Shown here: positions 33,791 through 44,214 of the stretch, one piece after another
Numbering within the stretch: position 1 is the first letter of the stretch
Layout: the number at the start of each line of letters is the position of its first letter
From: Adiantum capillus-veneris
Taxonomy: Eukaryota > Streptophyta > Polypodiopsida > Polypodiales > Pteridaceae
NCBI GenBank assembly: GCA_014529385.2
Contig: CM043952.1
Span: forward strand, 66,537,870 to 66,601,869
Direction: 5' to 3'
Length of the DNA: 64,000 bases
Made by a program: the position numbers and the translations under genes
The notes under the pieces: model-generated
Told to the model about the DNA's origin: nothing
Database searches by the model: none
Seen by the model: the letters and a program-made list of their open reading frames with translations, nothing else

Positions 33791-35868
33791 CTTTGAACTT
33801 AGGAAAAGCTTTGAAAGACAAGCTTGCATTTTAGGGTTTAGCTTCCATATTGGTGACCTTGTGTGATTAGGGTTAAGCTTCCATGGAAACCTTGTCTCAT
33901 TAAAGAGAGAAAGGTTTAGTCTCAGTATGGTAATCAGTCTTAGGGTTTGCATGTATCTTTATGGTAGGAATATGTATGGTTATAATCCTCTCTTGCAAGC
34001 TTTAATGGAAAGCTCTAGATTCCCATTTATCTCCAAAGCGATCTTTAATGGAAAGCTCAAAAACTCATAAATTATAGGTCGACCTTCTAGCTTCCTAAAT
34101 CAAAAGCTAGGCACCATAAGAAAAGAGTAGTTTTCTAATCTCGATAGAAGTAGTTCAATTTTTGGTATTAAAGAGTATTTCTAAAGTTGTCAATTTCAAG
34201 TTTCTTTGCAAATACGAGATGGGCGAGATAGGGAATAACTTCGCGGAATTGACCTCCGTGTTGTTTTGAACCAAAAACTCTACAAGCTTCTATGGAGATG
34301 CCCATGGATGGAAAAGGATTACAAAACCTGAGAATCGTACAAAACGGGGATTGAACTTAAAAAGTTGGCATTTTCGAAGAAACATTAATCATCAAATGCC
34401 TATGGTAAAAACTCGCTTATATTTTCTAAATAAACTTGGCTGGTAGAGAAAGTAGGAATTAAGGTTGATAAATGAATGAACGTAGAAATTACCAACTAGG
34501 AGTTAAAGGAATCCCAAGAGGTGATAGGGATATCCCATTGCAAAACATAGATTTAATTAGGAGTTTTGAAGATTGCCTGGAATTGATCGGAAACCAAGAT
34601 GGATCTTCTTGGGGTCAATTTGATTGAAAGGAAGACCCATTGAGAGGATTCTCTTGGGGAACTTGATGGAGATTGTCCCTTTTCGGCTAGGGTAGCATAA
34701 CCGACAAGTTGTTATACCTAAGTCATTCATGCCTGAGGCATAAGGGATAAATGGGTTTCTTTTGTTTTTGCTCGGCCGAGTGAAATACCCACGGTTTCTT
34801 ATTGGAAAACAACCATAATCCGGGTATGGCCTGATGCCAATAGTTGGATGAGAAGGTCATACTCAGGGAGCATGATGTGAATTTAATTAGGAAAATTTAT
34901 TTGACTTGGTTGCTTAAAAAGGAACTGGAAAGGCTCGGAATATAGGGGCTATCCTATGCATCTGTCACCAGATGGTGCTATACCTCTCGAAATAAAATGC
35001 TTATGAAGGAATGATTAAATTACTTGATGAGCCTTTCCCAAACACTTAATATTGTGAAGGTGCTGCCATTTTGATGTCTTGTTAACCTATTATCTTGGTC
35101 CTGAATGGGGAGGCAAGATGAATTGGTTGAAACTAAATGTGTTGCACGATTAGTAAGAAAACTAGTTACAAGCTAATTATAGCAGATAAAGGAAAGGATA
35201 TGAATTTAAAAGTTTTTAAATAAAGATCTGGTGGGAACAACTAGATGAATTTTCCTGAACCAGGGTATGCAACAGATTGCATTCTGCTTGTTGTCTCACG
35301 ATGTCTGATAGACTGCTGTCTTCCTGATTTTGTAGTAGTTAAGTACTATCTCGGGAAGGGATTTTCATGAAATGGTTCAGTGGGTGGGCGGATCCGGAGG
35401 GTCAGACGGCCGGATGTTGATTTAAAAATTTTATGTTAAATGCTAGGAGTATGTGGGATTAAAAAAAATGGGTAATCTGGGACGAGCGAGACCAAGTAGG
35501 ATTGCAAGATCCCTCTTCTTAGGGGAAAGTGATAACTGCCGTGCCTACTTGTCAGGAAAAAGGGCTTATTGCCATGAACAAGAAAGAAACAACAGATACT
35601 CAAGTTAAAGATCAAGAGAATCAAGACTAAGAACCACGATTTTGGGTGCGGAAAGCTGTCAAGGATAGATTGAATATGAGAAGCGGATAGAATCCTTGAA
35701 TGAAGGGATGTACCCCCTTAGGTTGGCATTTGAGATAGACCGGAGTCTTGTATGAGTGTCGGTCGGAAGTGGGCGGGATATCTGCAGATAGATCTATGTC
35801 ATTCCCTAGAACGGTTTGGAGGACTAAGGGAGGTGAGTAGGATCGAGTTTGGGTATGGCCCTCACAAG

Positions 35869-35881
35869 TGATATCAGAGCC
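35869..35881 (+). other. Gypsy primer-binding site
   Basis: TGATATCAGAGCC, two bases after the LTR end, is one mismatch from the plant initiator tRNA-Met primer site TGGTATCAGAGC. Confidence 0.8.
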
Positions 35882-36049
35882 TAATTTTGAATCTTGGACC
35901 TTGGAATTTAGAATTTTGGAATTTTGGAATTTTGGATTAATGCATGAGGGAAAAACAACTTAGTCTGTTCTACACCCAAATTTCAATAATATATTACAAA
36001 ATTAAATGAAGTCTTGATGTTCCAATAAATTATTCAAAAAAAATTCAAG

Positions 36050-36705
36050 ATGGCTTGGGATCTGTCAGAAGAAATTCAATAGATTATCTATGAGAGGATG
36101 AAAACTGCTATGCTAGAGCGAAAGCTCGCTATGCTGGAACATTTTAGGGAGCTCTTATTTCCAGAAACCTATTCTTGTCCTTGGGATTTAAGAAAGTGGG
36201 AAGTGTGAGTAAAGTTGAAAATGAACGATATAGAAATTTGTGAAAGAATAGATAATGCACTTGTGCGATGCATGGAAGTGACATAAATGAATGAAGACGC
36301 ATGCACTTGTGCAAAGACACATGAAAGCGGCATGGATGAAACTTTTATTGAGCTTTTCTTGTCATTCACCCTTAAGCTTAGTAATAAGGGGTAAGATTGG
36401 GTAAGGTAGCTACCACATGAAGAATTAATTTTTGGGACATTGATTGGAAGATAATTTTGAGTAATAATGAAAAAATCCAAGAAGTTCTTGTGATTAGCCA
36501 TAGATAAAGCTATAAGTATATATAGCAAGACTCGTTTTGAAATTACTGATGGCTTGGAATATTCAAAAAGAAGAAGTTTATAGGATAGTCCTACAAGAAT
36601 GGGGATAGCCAAACTAGAGAACATGTTAGTCATGTTGATACACCTTATCCAACTTTTCTCTCCTAAGGAAAGTGCCATTTCTATGGGCTGTTCAATATAA
36701 TTCAC
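36050..36705 (+). pseudogene. Probable gypsy gag remnant
   Basis: Reading from the ATG near 36,050 with frequent stops, I see MAWDLSEEIQ, then ERMKTAMLERKLAMLEHFRE. Later come FIELFLSFTLKLSNKG(stop)DWVR and LPHEELIFGTLIG, which resemble the core of retrotransposon Gag (a hydrophobic L-K-A-DW block before a Leu-Pro loop). It is placed right after the primer site, where gag is expected. No CCHC knuckle is visible. The opposite-strand open frame over the same bases has no recognisable product. Confidence 0.4.
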
Positions 36706-37129
36706 TCACAATTGTGAGTTTTTCTTTTTTTTAAAAAGAGAAGTTATTGTTGTGCATTTGACAAATAGAAAAGACAATAAATGAGACGTGCTAAAAACTC
36801 ACAAGGAATCAAGATGGGAAAGTGCAATAGATAAGCTCATAAATGTTGCAAACATTTAAACTCCGAAGATTTAGAAAACGAACTTATGAGTTAGCCAAGA
36901 ACTCAAAGTTGGAATCTTTACTCAAGACTATCATAGACAGAAGACTCTTTGCTGAAAGCACTAAATAGATATGTCCTTAAGAATTTAATTAAAGAGGAGA
37001 GACTGACATTTCAAGACAAAGAAGTACAGACAATACTCAATTTAAAAAAAAAGGGTTATTTCTTTCATTAAAGCCAAAAAGGATTACAAGGGAGGCAGGA
37101 AGTAATTACAAGGGAGGCAAGAAAGTTTA

Positions 37130-37660
37130 CAACTCATAAAGATCCTCTAATGTATGGTCACATAACCAAGTATCGCAAGCGCCACACATGTCAGGTGACG
37201 CACCCTTTAGAATGGTTCTACGAGAAACAGCTAGAGCAATTTCTTGGGTATGAGCTGAGAAAAGAAAAGGACCTCTAAGAGGAAGACTCCAGATGGTATC
37301 GAGGAAAATCTTGGAATGGGGGATAAACTGTACAAGCAAGAACAACCTTGTGGAGAACCCAGGATCTCGTGTCCTTTTGACGCAGTAGTATCGAGGGCCA
37401 AGTCCCAGAGCCTTTGTAACCATAGCAAGTCGGGTATTGTTGCGGAAATGGTCTCTACCCCAGAGAGTCACTCTTGTGAGATATCTCCATGTCTTCCATA
37501 TCGTTTGTCCGACACAAGAATTTGGATGAGGGAAGAGGAGATCTTTGTATCGCTCTCAGAATTGTCTTTTAACTGCCTCATTTGCACTCAGCAAGTGAGA
37601 GATGCATACAGGAAGAACCAAGTATTCTTGCCAAGACACCATCAGATAAGAAAATGACTA
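37130..37660 (-). other. Possible LINE RT zinc-binding-like fragment
   Basis: The minus strand is open for 114 residues with an ordered protein-like composition ending ASPDMCGACDTWLCDH, a CxxC-xxx-CxH pattern reminiscent of the zinc-binding region after plant non-LTR RTs. Upstream are TRVTLWGRDHFRNN and ALAVSRRTILKG. It lies inside the gypsy internal region in antisense, so it would be an insertion. The match is weak and may be coincidental. Confidence 0.25.
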
Positions 37661-37981
37661 AGTTATAAGAGAGTGAAGATCGCAAAAATAGGAGGATAGC
37701 AAGAGCTGATAAAGAATGGACGACCAATAGATTATAAAGAGGAAGTAGCATATTGAAGATGCCAAAAATGCGATGACTTCTTCAAGAAGATATCTTATTA
37801 AGAAAGATTTCCCATGACTCCAATATTATATTAGTAGATTTTTGGGGATGAAGAAGTGTAAGAGAGAAGCCAACAGGAGAGCGTTAACAAAAAGTTAAGT
37901 CGCAAGACGTATCCAAGAAGCTTCATCAATTACGTATTTTTATTCGAGTTGAGGACGACTCTTTCTTTTTTGTTGGAGAGA

Positions 37982-38047
37982 GATGCTGCCTTCAATAGAC
38001 TCAAAGACCTCTTGACCAGCAGTCTTGTCCTCATCAACCCTGACTAA
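37982..38047 (+). pseudogene. Gypsy RT/RNase H fragment
   Basis: AFNRLKDLLTSSLVLINPD matches the well-conserved junction between RT and RNase H in Ty3/gypsy Pol. A stop follows, and no RT catalytic motif is found upstream. It sits about 180 bp before integrase and shows that most of Pol has been deleted. Confidence 0.65.
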
Positions 38048-38228
38048 TTTCACTCCTTAGCTCTTCTTTACTCGAGGGAGTTCAACAAGAAATTCAGGTA
38101 GACCCCTATTTTAGACCTCTTTTGCAAGAGATTCAAGCTCAGATCCCGAGGGAACACTTAACTGACTAAGCCTTAGATGATGATCTTCTTTACTATCTGG
38201 AAAGCTTCAGCCCCTAGATATTCCTCAG

Positions 38229-39005
38229 ATGAAGTGGGAATGCCTGAGTATGGACTTGTTTACAAGTCTTCCAAAGACAATTAAAAACTATGATTCTATT
38301 TTTGTCATAGTAGATAATCTCTCTAAGGTGGCTCATCTAATTCCAGCCAAGCAGACAGCCACCGCCATCGACATAGCCCAAGTATTTATCAAAGAGGTAG
38401 TAAGATTACATGGAATCCATGTAAGAATCATCAGTGATTGGGATCCCAAATTTACTTCTAAGTTTTGGCAAGCCATGTTTCAATCTCTGGGTACCCGACT
38501 GAATCTCAGCATAGCATATCATCCGGAGACTGATGGTCAAATTGAGCGAGTGAATCAAGTCATTGAAGATTTGCTTCGAGCATACTGCAATCAGAAGCCC
38601 AAGCAATGGATCAAGTTTCTTCTCCTAGTTGAGTTTGCTTATAACTCTTCTCACCATCCCAGCCTCGAAATATCACCCTTTAAAGCCTTGTATGGTCAGG
38701 AATGTTTAGTCCCTCTTCGATTAGTTGACCCAGCTCTTCATATTCCTACCGCTAAGTATACCCTGGAAGATATGGATCATCAACTTCTAGTCATTAGAGA
38801 CAACCTTAAGAGAGCTAGTGATAGACAAAAGAGCTACACTAATCTTCACCACTCTGCTAGAATCTTTAGAGAAGGCAAACAAGTTTTCCTCAGAGTCAAA
38901 ACCAAACGTAGCTCCTTAAAGATAGGAAAATTTTGTAAGCTTGCATTCAAATATTGTGGACCTTTTGGAATCAAATCAATGTCTCCCTTTTGTCCAATTC
39001 CTTGA
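38229..39005 (+). CDS. Ty3/gypsy integrase core, open frame
   Basis: Integrase joins retrotransposon cDNA to the host chromosome. The 258-residue frame has Asp9 in SMDLFTSLP, Asp70 in IISDWDPKFTS and Glu106 in ETDGQIERVNQ, giving the D-D-35-E triad. It continues with AYCNQKPKQW and EFAYNSSHHPSLEISPFKALYGQ, and ends with a C-terminal GPF-like sequence (KYCGPFGIKS). The N-terminal HHCC zinc domain is missing upstream. The start chosen is the first ATG; the protein would normally be internal to a polyprotein. It is striking that this part has no stop while the rest of the element is wrecked. Confidence 0.85.
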   Translation: MKWECLSMDLFTSLPKTIKNYDSIFVIVDNLSKVAHLIPAKQTATAIDIAQVFIKEVVRLHGIHVRIISDWDPKFTSKFWQAMFQSLGTRLNLSIAYHPETDGQIERVNQVIEDLLRAYCNQKPKQWIKFLLLVEFAYNSSHHPSLEISPFKALYGQECLVPLRLVDPALHIPTAKYTLEDMDHQLLVIRDNLKRASDRQKSYTNLHHSARIFREGKQVFLRVKTKRSSLKIGKFCKLAFKYCGPFGIKSMSPFCPIP

Positions 39006-39785
39006 TCATTTTTGGTTGGTTCTTCGGAACAACTTATAATTATTCTTCAAAATATCGATGGCACTTTTGATATAATTTTTATGTGGATGTAATCAATCGT
39101 CATATTTATGGAATTCAAGCATCTCTAGTCACTCAATTCTTTTGAGATTCAAATCGTCTATGGTGTTTTACAAGTCTAATTGCTATGATACATGAAATTA
39201 TTTGATTACCAAGTGAAAGATGAGGTAGTAAGCTATAAAGATAAGAGAAATAAGGATGGAGGAAATAAATTGGAAACACAAGGGAGGAGATATTGCAAGA
39301 TTAATTGAAAGATCATTATGAAATCCTTAACTATCAAGAACATGGTATCAGTTGGATGATATCAATAGAGAAATAAGTCAACGCTCAGAACGGAAAAAGT
39401 TAAAGTCTAGGTAAGAATGGTAAGATTTTTACAAAGCGTATTAAGGCTAGATAGAGAGCAAAGTGAAGAAATGAGCTTCAGACCTCACAAGAGAAACACA
39501 ATCCGATCACACCAAAGGAAAAATACCTAGTTAAGTAAGATCACATTCAGCAATTAAAGTAACCCGAAGTCATTAAGACTTCTTTATGATTAAGACTTTT
39601 CAGTTAGCGCTAAAAATGAAAGAGAAGTGTATTATTCAAGGTACATACCAGCTTCACTGTTCTTTAATCTAAATACTCTAAAGTTATTGATAATCTTCAA
39701 TCATAAGTTGACCAAATATTTAGTCTGACTACTCTCTAAAGCATGTCCCGAGCTGAGGACAGCTCTTTCTTTTTGTTGTGGAGTT

Positions 39786-41383
39786 TGTAATGTCCCTCCC
39801 TAAACCCTAGTGCCATTCATAAAATTTTCCAGCCTAGAAAATAATTTAGAAAAAGCAAGACTAATAAAGAAGTCATGCGGACAACGAGACTTTACTCTAG
39901 AATGAAAAGACAAGGGTATTCTGGATAAGAAATTACGTCATCCCTATATTTTTCCAAAAAGATTAAGATTATTTTTATACTTCTTCGTCAAAAGCCGCGT
40001 GATAACTGATCTAGATTGAGAACTGGGAGGAAAAATGGACTAACTTGATTTAAAGATAAAGTTAAGAAAGTAGCAATTGAGAAGAAATTGGGGTCCAATA
40101 GCAATTGAGAAGAAACTGGGGTCAAATAGGAATTGAGGAGAGAATTGGGGTCCAATAGCAATTGAGAAGAGAATTGGGGTCCAATAGGAATTGAGAAAAG
40201 AATTTGGGTCCAATAGAAATTGAGAAGAGACTTGGGGTCCAATAAGAATTCAAAAGAGAATTGGGGTCCAATAGGAATTGTGAAGAATTCTACCCACCAT
40301 TTCTTATATAAACACCCCCTCTCCTTTGTAATTTTACACACATATTGCTAAGCTAATTGCATACTTGCCATGCTCAAGATTATGCTTAAGTAAATCAAGG
40401 TTTCCATTTAACCTTGCTCTTGCTCTCTCTCTCTCTCTTGAAGGACAAACCCTTGAGGGTTTTGTGAAGAAGCTCCTCTCTCCTTCCTCTTCAAGAAGGA
40501 CTTCAAACCCACTTCCCTCTTGTTTAGAGGAGGTAATCTTCATTTCTAGTAGGATTAATTAGCCCATGTGTTTTAATACTAAGAAGGTTTATGTGCATCA
40601 TTTTAGGATTAAGATTTAATGGTAACCTTGAAATTAGGGTTACGTTTTAATGGTAGTTATGCATTATTAAGGTAAGCTTCAAAGGTAGATTTGCATCCTT
40701 AAGCTAGGCTTTGATGGTAACTTTGCACTTAGATGTAAGCTGTAGTGACTACCTTGTATTTTAGGTTTAAGCTTTAATGAAAACCTCGCAATTAGGGTTA
40801 AGTGCTAAAAGTATCTATGCATCATTAAGTTAGATTTTGTAGTAGTTAAGTACTATCTCGGGAAGGGATTTTTATGAAATGGTTCAGTGGGTGGGCGGAT
40901 CCGGAGGGTCAGATGGTTGGATGTTGATTTAAAATTTTTATGTTAAATGCTAGGACTATGTGGGATTAAAAAAATGGGTAATCGAGGACAAACAAAACTA
41001 GGTAGGATTGCAAGATCCCTCTTCTTAGGGGAAAGTGATAGCTGTCGTGCCTGCTTGTTAGGAAAAAGGGGTTATCGCCATGAACCAAGGAAGAACAAGA
41101 AAGCAAGAGAAGATCCTCAAGTTAAAGATCAAGAGAATCAAGACTAAGGACTACGATTTTGGGTGTGAAAAGTTGTCAAGGACAGATTTATTATGAGAAG
41201 CGGATAGAATCGTTGAATGAAGGGATGTACCCCCTTGGGTTGGCATTCGAGATAGACTGGAGTCCTCTCTGAGTGTCGGTCCTAAGTGGGAGGGATACCT
41301 GCAGATAGATCTACGTCATTCCCTGGAACGGTCTGGAGGACTGAGGGAGGTGAGTAGGGTCAAGTCTGGGTATGTCCCTCACA
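39786..41383 (+). repeat. Gypsy right (3') LTR, 1.6 kb
   Basis: It starts TGTAATGTCCCTCCCTAAAC and ends GTCCCTCACA. It matches the left LTR through the minisatellite and the first part of the 153-bp repeat. At about 40,835 it jumps from TTAAGTTA to TTTTGTAGTAGTTAAGTACT, which in the left LTR lies 2 kb further on (about 35,327). Both sides of the jump share GATTT, a sign of deletion by short homology. Confidence 0.88.
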
Positions 41384-41388
41384 AGGGA

Positions 41389-42505
41389 GATCCTCATCAT
41401 GCATATGAAATCAAGGCTTATCCATACCCCTCATGTAACTCTTCAACTAAGTAGCAAAAAAAAAATGCTGAGATAATTCATCCATTTTATTTTTAGTTGA
41501 AACTTTCTTGTGTGTTTGATATACTTCTGGGCTACACCTCAGATGATGGTGATGGTGTGAAATCTATATTGATGATGTGGTGAGGCTTTGGGAGTAGCCT
41601 TGCAGGATGGAGTCTTCATCGCCCAAAGAAGAACAGACAACACAATAGCTGTCCTTGTAGCAAAATATGCAGCAGAGACATGGAACAAACCAGTAGAGGA
41701 GTGTAGCAATGTAGAGCAAGGGAAAGCGAACACAGACGTGTAGGAGGATACCGTAGGTGACATTCAAATTCTCACCACTACATAATGATACTACTCTCCT
41801 TCACACGTGGTCGGGGCCCACGATTTTTGTTTGGCCCAATAATAAGTTTTTTTTACTTTAGAACAAAAATCCTTCTTGAAGTCAAGGTATTCCCTCCAAA
41901 ATACAAAAGGAATTTATCTTTAGATGTACCTAGCAAGTGGAAAAAATTTGGGCCTTTTCTTGTACCACCAAATATTGCTTTCAACCGTCTTTTTTGGTTA
42001 TTGGTATGGAGTGAGAAGTGTAACATGCGATTTCTACAGATGTAAGATTTTGGTTGACTACTTATGTCATACAGGTGGAAAAGCGCATAGGTCAAGGATC
42101 CGACCAAAAAGAGGCCTAGAACATCAATAAAGAGGGTATGCCCTTTCAAAGTAAGAGTAGAGTTTATTGAAGATAATTAAAGTGCTTCTATTTCATTGTA
42201 TCCTCTTCAACATGAAGGACATATCCATGGTAGTCATTAGGATTTGTACCATTTTTTGCTCCACCCAAATGTGCTTGAGTGCTACATGGAAGATTTATTT
42301 GATGCTGGTAATGCACAAAGTGTGGCAAAGACGTCTTTATTAAAGAGCAAGACATTGCATTATCAACATTTATCTTGAGTTGATCAAGCAATGTTCATAA
42401 TTTATATGATATAAAGGGGAGTCTCAATGCTACTGTTCCAAAAACAAAATCAATATATTTTCTTACCTTCTTTCTTTTATTTAATATTTCCAACGTGTTT
42501 TAGTT
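41389..42505. other. Unassigned sequence right of the gypsy element
   Basis: Open frames on both strands (for example 41,539-41,767 and 41,785-42,149) overlap and match nothing I recognise. No repeat signature. Confidence 0.4.
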
Positions 42506-42509
42506 CTAA

Positions 42510-42930
42510 GATTTTAGCTAATTCACCCCTAGTTCACTTTTGATCTTTCCAACGTTGCTCATCTTGGTTAATGTTGTAGAGCATAGTTCACCCCTTGATT
42601 ATCCCTATTTCACCCTTTTTTGTCCTGGTTCACCCACAATTCACTTAGAACTAGTCTTGTCAATGCTACTGCTCTCTATTATTGATGCATAACCTAGTTC
42701 ACCCTTGAATTGTCCTTTCTTCTTGTTGTTCACCCCCATTTCACTTCTACTATTGCCAGCATTGTTGCTCTCTATTACTGCTACATAGCTTAGTTCACCC
42801 CTAGAATATTCCTAGTTTATTATTCCTTGCCTTAGTTCACTTGTGATTTGCCAACTCTGCTGCTCTTTCTTATTTCTATAGAGCCTAGATCACCCCTAAA
42901 TTATCCCTAGTTCATCCTTTCTTGTGGTGA
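42510..42930. repeat. Degenerate ~100-bp tandem repeat
   Basis: TAGTTCACCC(C/T)T with following AATT(A/G)TCC(C/T) and (T/G)CTGCTCT recurs at about 42,588, 42,693, 42,794 and 42,890, spacing 96-105 bp. Four diverged units; non-coding. Confidence 0.7.
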
Positions 42931-42994
42931 TAGGAATGAAGCGATCTTTAGAGTGATATTTTTATAATTATTGCTCTTTAAGAAAATCTATAAT

Positions 42995-43052
42995 AAAAGC
43001 TCGCTCCAAAATTAAAATCTTGCTCCAGAAAGTGTTTTTGGAGCGAGCTTTT
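42995..43052. repeat. Perfect 17-bp hairpin next to polypyrimidine tract
   Basis: AAAAGCTCGCTCCAAAA (42,995-43,011) pairs perfectly with TTTTGGAGCGAGCTTTT (43,036-43,052) over a 24-base loop. Immediately after it the CT tract begins. Confidence 0.9.
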
Positions 43053-43055
43053 TTG

Positions 43056-43062
43056 TTCTCTT

Positions 43063-43122
<60 letters not shown>

Positions 43123-43481
43123 CCTCGTTCCTCCATCTCCTCTCTCTCACTCCCTTTCTATCTCCTACTACCTCTCCATATCTCTACTTCTGTTTATCTC
43201 TCTCTATCTCCCACTCCTTCAATCTCTCTCTCTCTTGCTCTCTCTCTCTCTCTATCTATCTTTATCCCTCTATCTCTTTCTCTCAATCCCTCAAACTCTC
43301 TCTACCTCTATCCCCTCCCCTACTTATATACCTCTCTCTCTCTCTCTCTCTCTCTCTGTGAACCCCTCTAACTCGCTCTACCTCTATCCCATCCCTTGCT
43401 TATATACCTCTCTCTCTCTCTATGTCTATCTCTCTCTGTGCCTCTATCCCCTCCCCATTTTTACATTCCCCCCTCCCCCCC

Positions 43482-43544
<63 letters not shown>

Positions 43545-43705
43545 TATCCCCTCCCCATTTTTACATTCCTCCCTCCCCCCCCTTCTCTCTCTCTCTCTAT
43601 ATATATCTCTCTCTCTCTCTTTGTATCCCCCTTCTCTCTCTATCACTCTCTCTCTCTCTCTCTATCTATCTATCTATATATATATCTTTCCCCTTTTCTG
43701 TCTAT
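43056..43705. repeat. Polypyrimidine minisatellite/microsatellite block
   Basis: (CT)n tracts alternate with recurring phrases such as CTCTATCCCCTCCCCATTTT (near 43,443 and 43,543) and CTATCCC(C/A)TCCC-TTATATACCTC (near 43,310 and 43,385). A related phrase appears after the LINE near 46,822. Ser/Leu/Pro open frames here are artefacts. Confidence 0.9.
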
Positions 43706-44214
43706 CTTCCTCAAGCCACTCGCAAAGCGGGAGATCTTCAAGGTATCAAGCTATAACACCATTGATCATCTTGTCACTCTTTGTGCTCTCATGGACGAAA
43801 GTTGCTTGAAAGGCAAGCAATGGTATTGTTGTCTTATAGACTTTAAGAAAGCCTTTGATATGATTCAACGTATCAGTTTGTGGAGAAGGATGGAAGAACT
43901 CCAAGTGCAAAGTGAGTTTATGCTTGCAGTTTCTCGAATCTATGAGAAGGCGATGTGTCAATTGCGCATGGAAAGAGGAATTTAAAAAAAAATGTAATCA
44001 ATATCGGGGTTAAGCAAGGATGTCCGTTGTTACCAAATCTCTTTGGTCTATGCATCAATCAGCTGGAACAAATGGTACTTGACTTTATGCAAGAAGAAGG
44101 AATTGAAGAGGTCACTATTTGCAATGCGGTAATCATGATTTAGTTGTATGTGGATGATGTAGTGCTTCTAGCACACACTTTAGAAGATGCACAAAAGCTT
44201 ATGGTTTTCCTTAA
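43706..44214 (+). pseudogene. LINE reverse transcriptase, 5' part
   Basis: A 5'-truncated non-LTR retrotransposon. It opens with YNTIDHLVTLCALMDE and CLIDFKKAFDMI (near 43,845, the first catalytic Asp region). After a frameshift near 43,980 comes VKQGCPLLPNLFGLCIN (the family's QGCPLSP-type motif), then YVDD at 44,147-44,158 followed by VVLLAHTLEDAQKL. A stop lies just before YVDD. At 44,211 the frame is cut by a TTAA-flanked element and resumes at 45,555. There is no endonuclease upstream; the junction with polypyrimidine DNA is the truncation point. Confidence 0.85.

Larger units (their letters stand above)
32162..35866 (+). repeat. Gypsy left (5') LTR, 3.7 kb
   Basis: It begins TGTAAGGTCTCTCCCTAGAC and ends GGCCCTCACA. 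It contains a 29-bp minisatellite (32,447-32,697), a CT-rich probable transcript leader (32,790-32,960) and about five copies of a 153-bp repeat (33,030-33,790). It then holds 1.5 kb of sequence absent from the other LTR (to about 35,325), and finally a 540-bp block shared with it. A TATA-like and start region is not certain; TATTTAAGCACCCC at 32,711 is a candidate. Confidence 0.88.
32162..41383 (+). mobile_element. Ty3/gypsy LTR retrotransposon, complete ends
   Basis: Both LTRs begin TGTAA and end CTCACA, and the whole is flanked by the 5-bp duplication AGGGA (32,157-32,161 and 41,384-41,388). The primer-binding site follows the left LTR. The internal part, 35,867-39,785, holds a gag remnant, a scrap of RT/RNase H and an integrase frame, in that order, which gives plus-strand orientation and the gypsy gene order. 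Protease and RT cannot be found. The LTRs differ greatly in length through a deletion and tandem-repeat differences. The element is non-autonomous. Confidence 0.9.

Noticed and set aside
36169-36705. 178-residue open frame, minus strand
   Set aside because: No recognisable product, and the opposite strand at the same place reads as a plausible gag remnant within a plus-strand gypsy element.
41539-42149. Several short frames on both strands right of the gypsy element
   Set aside because: Mutually overlapping, no known motif.
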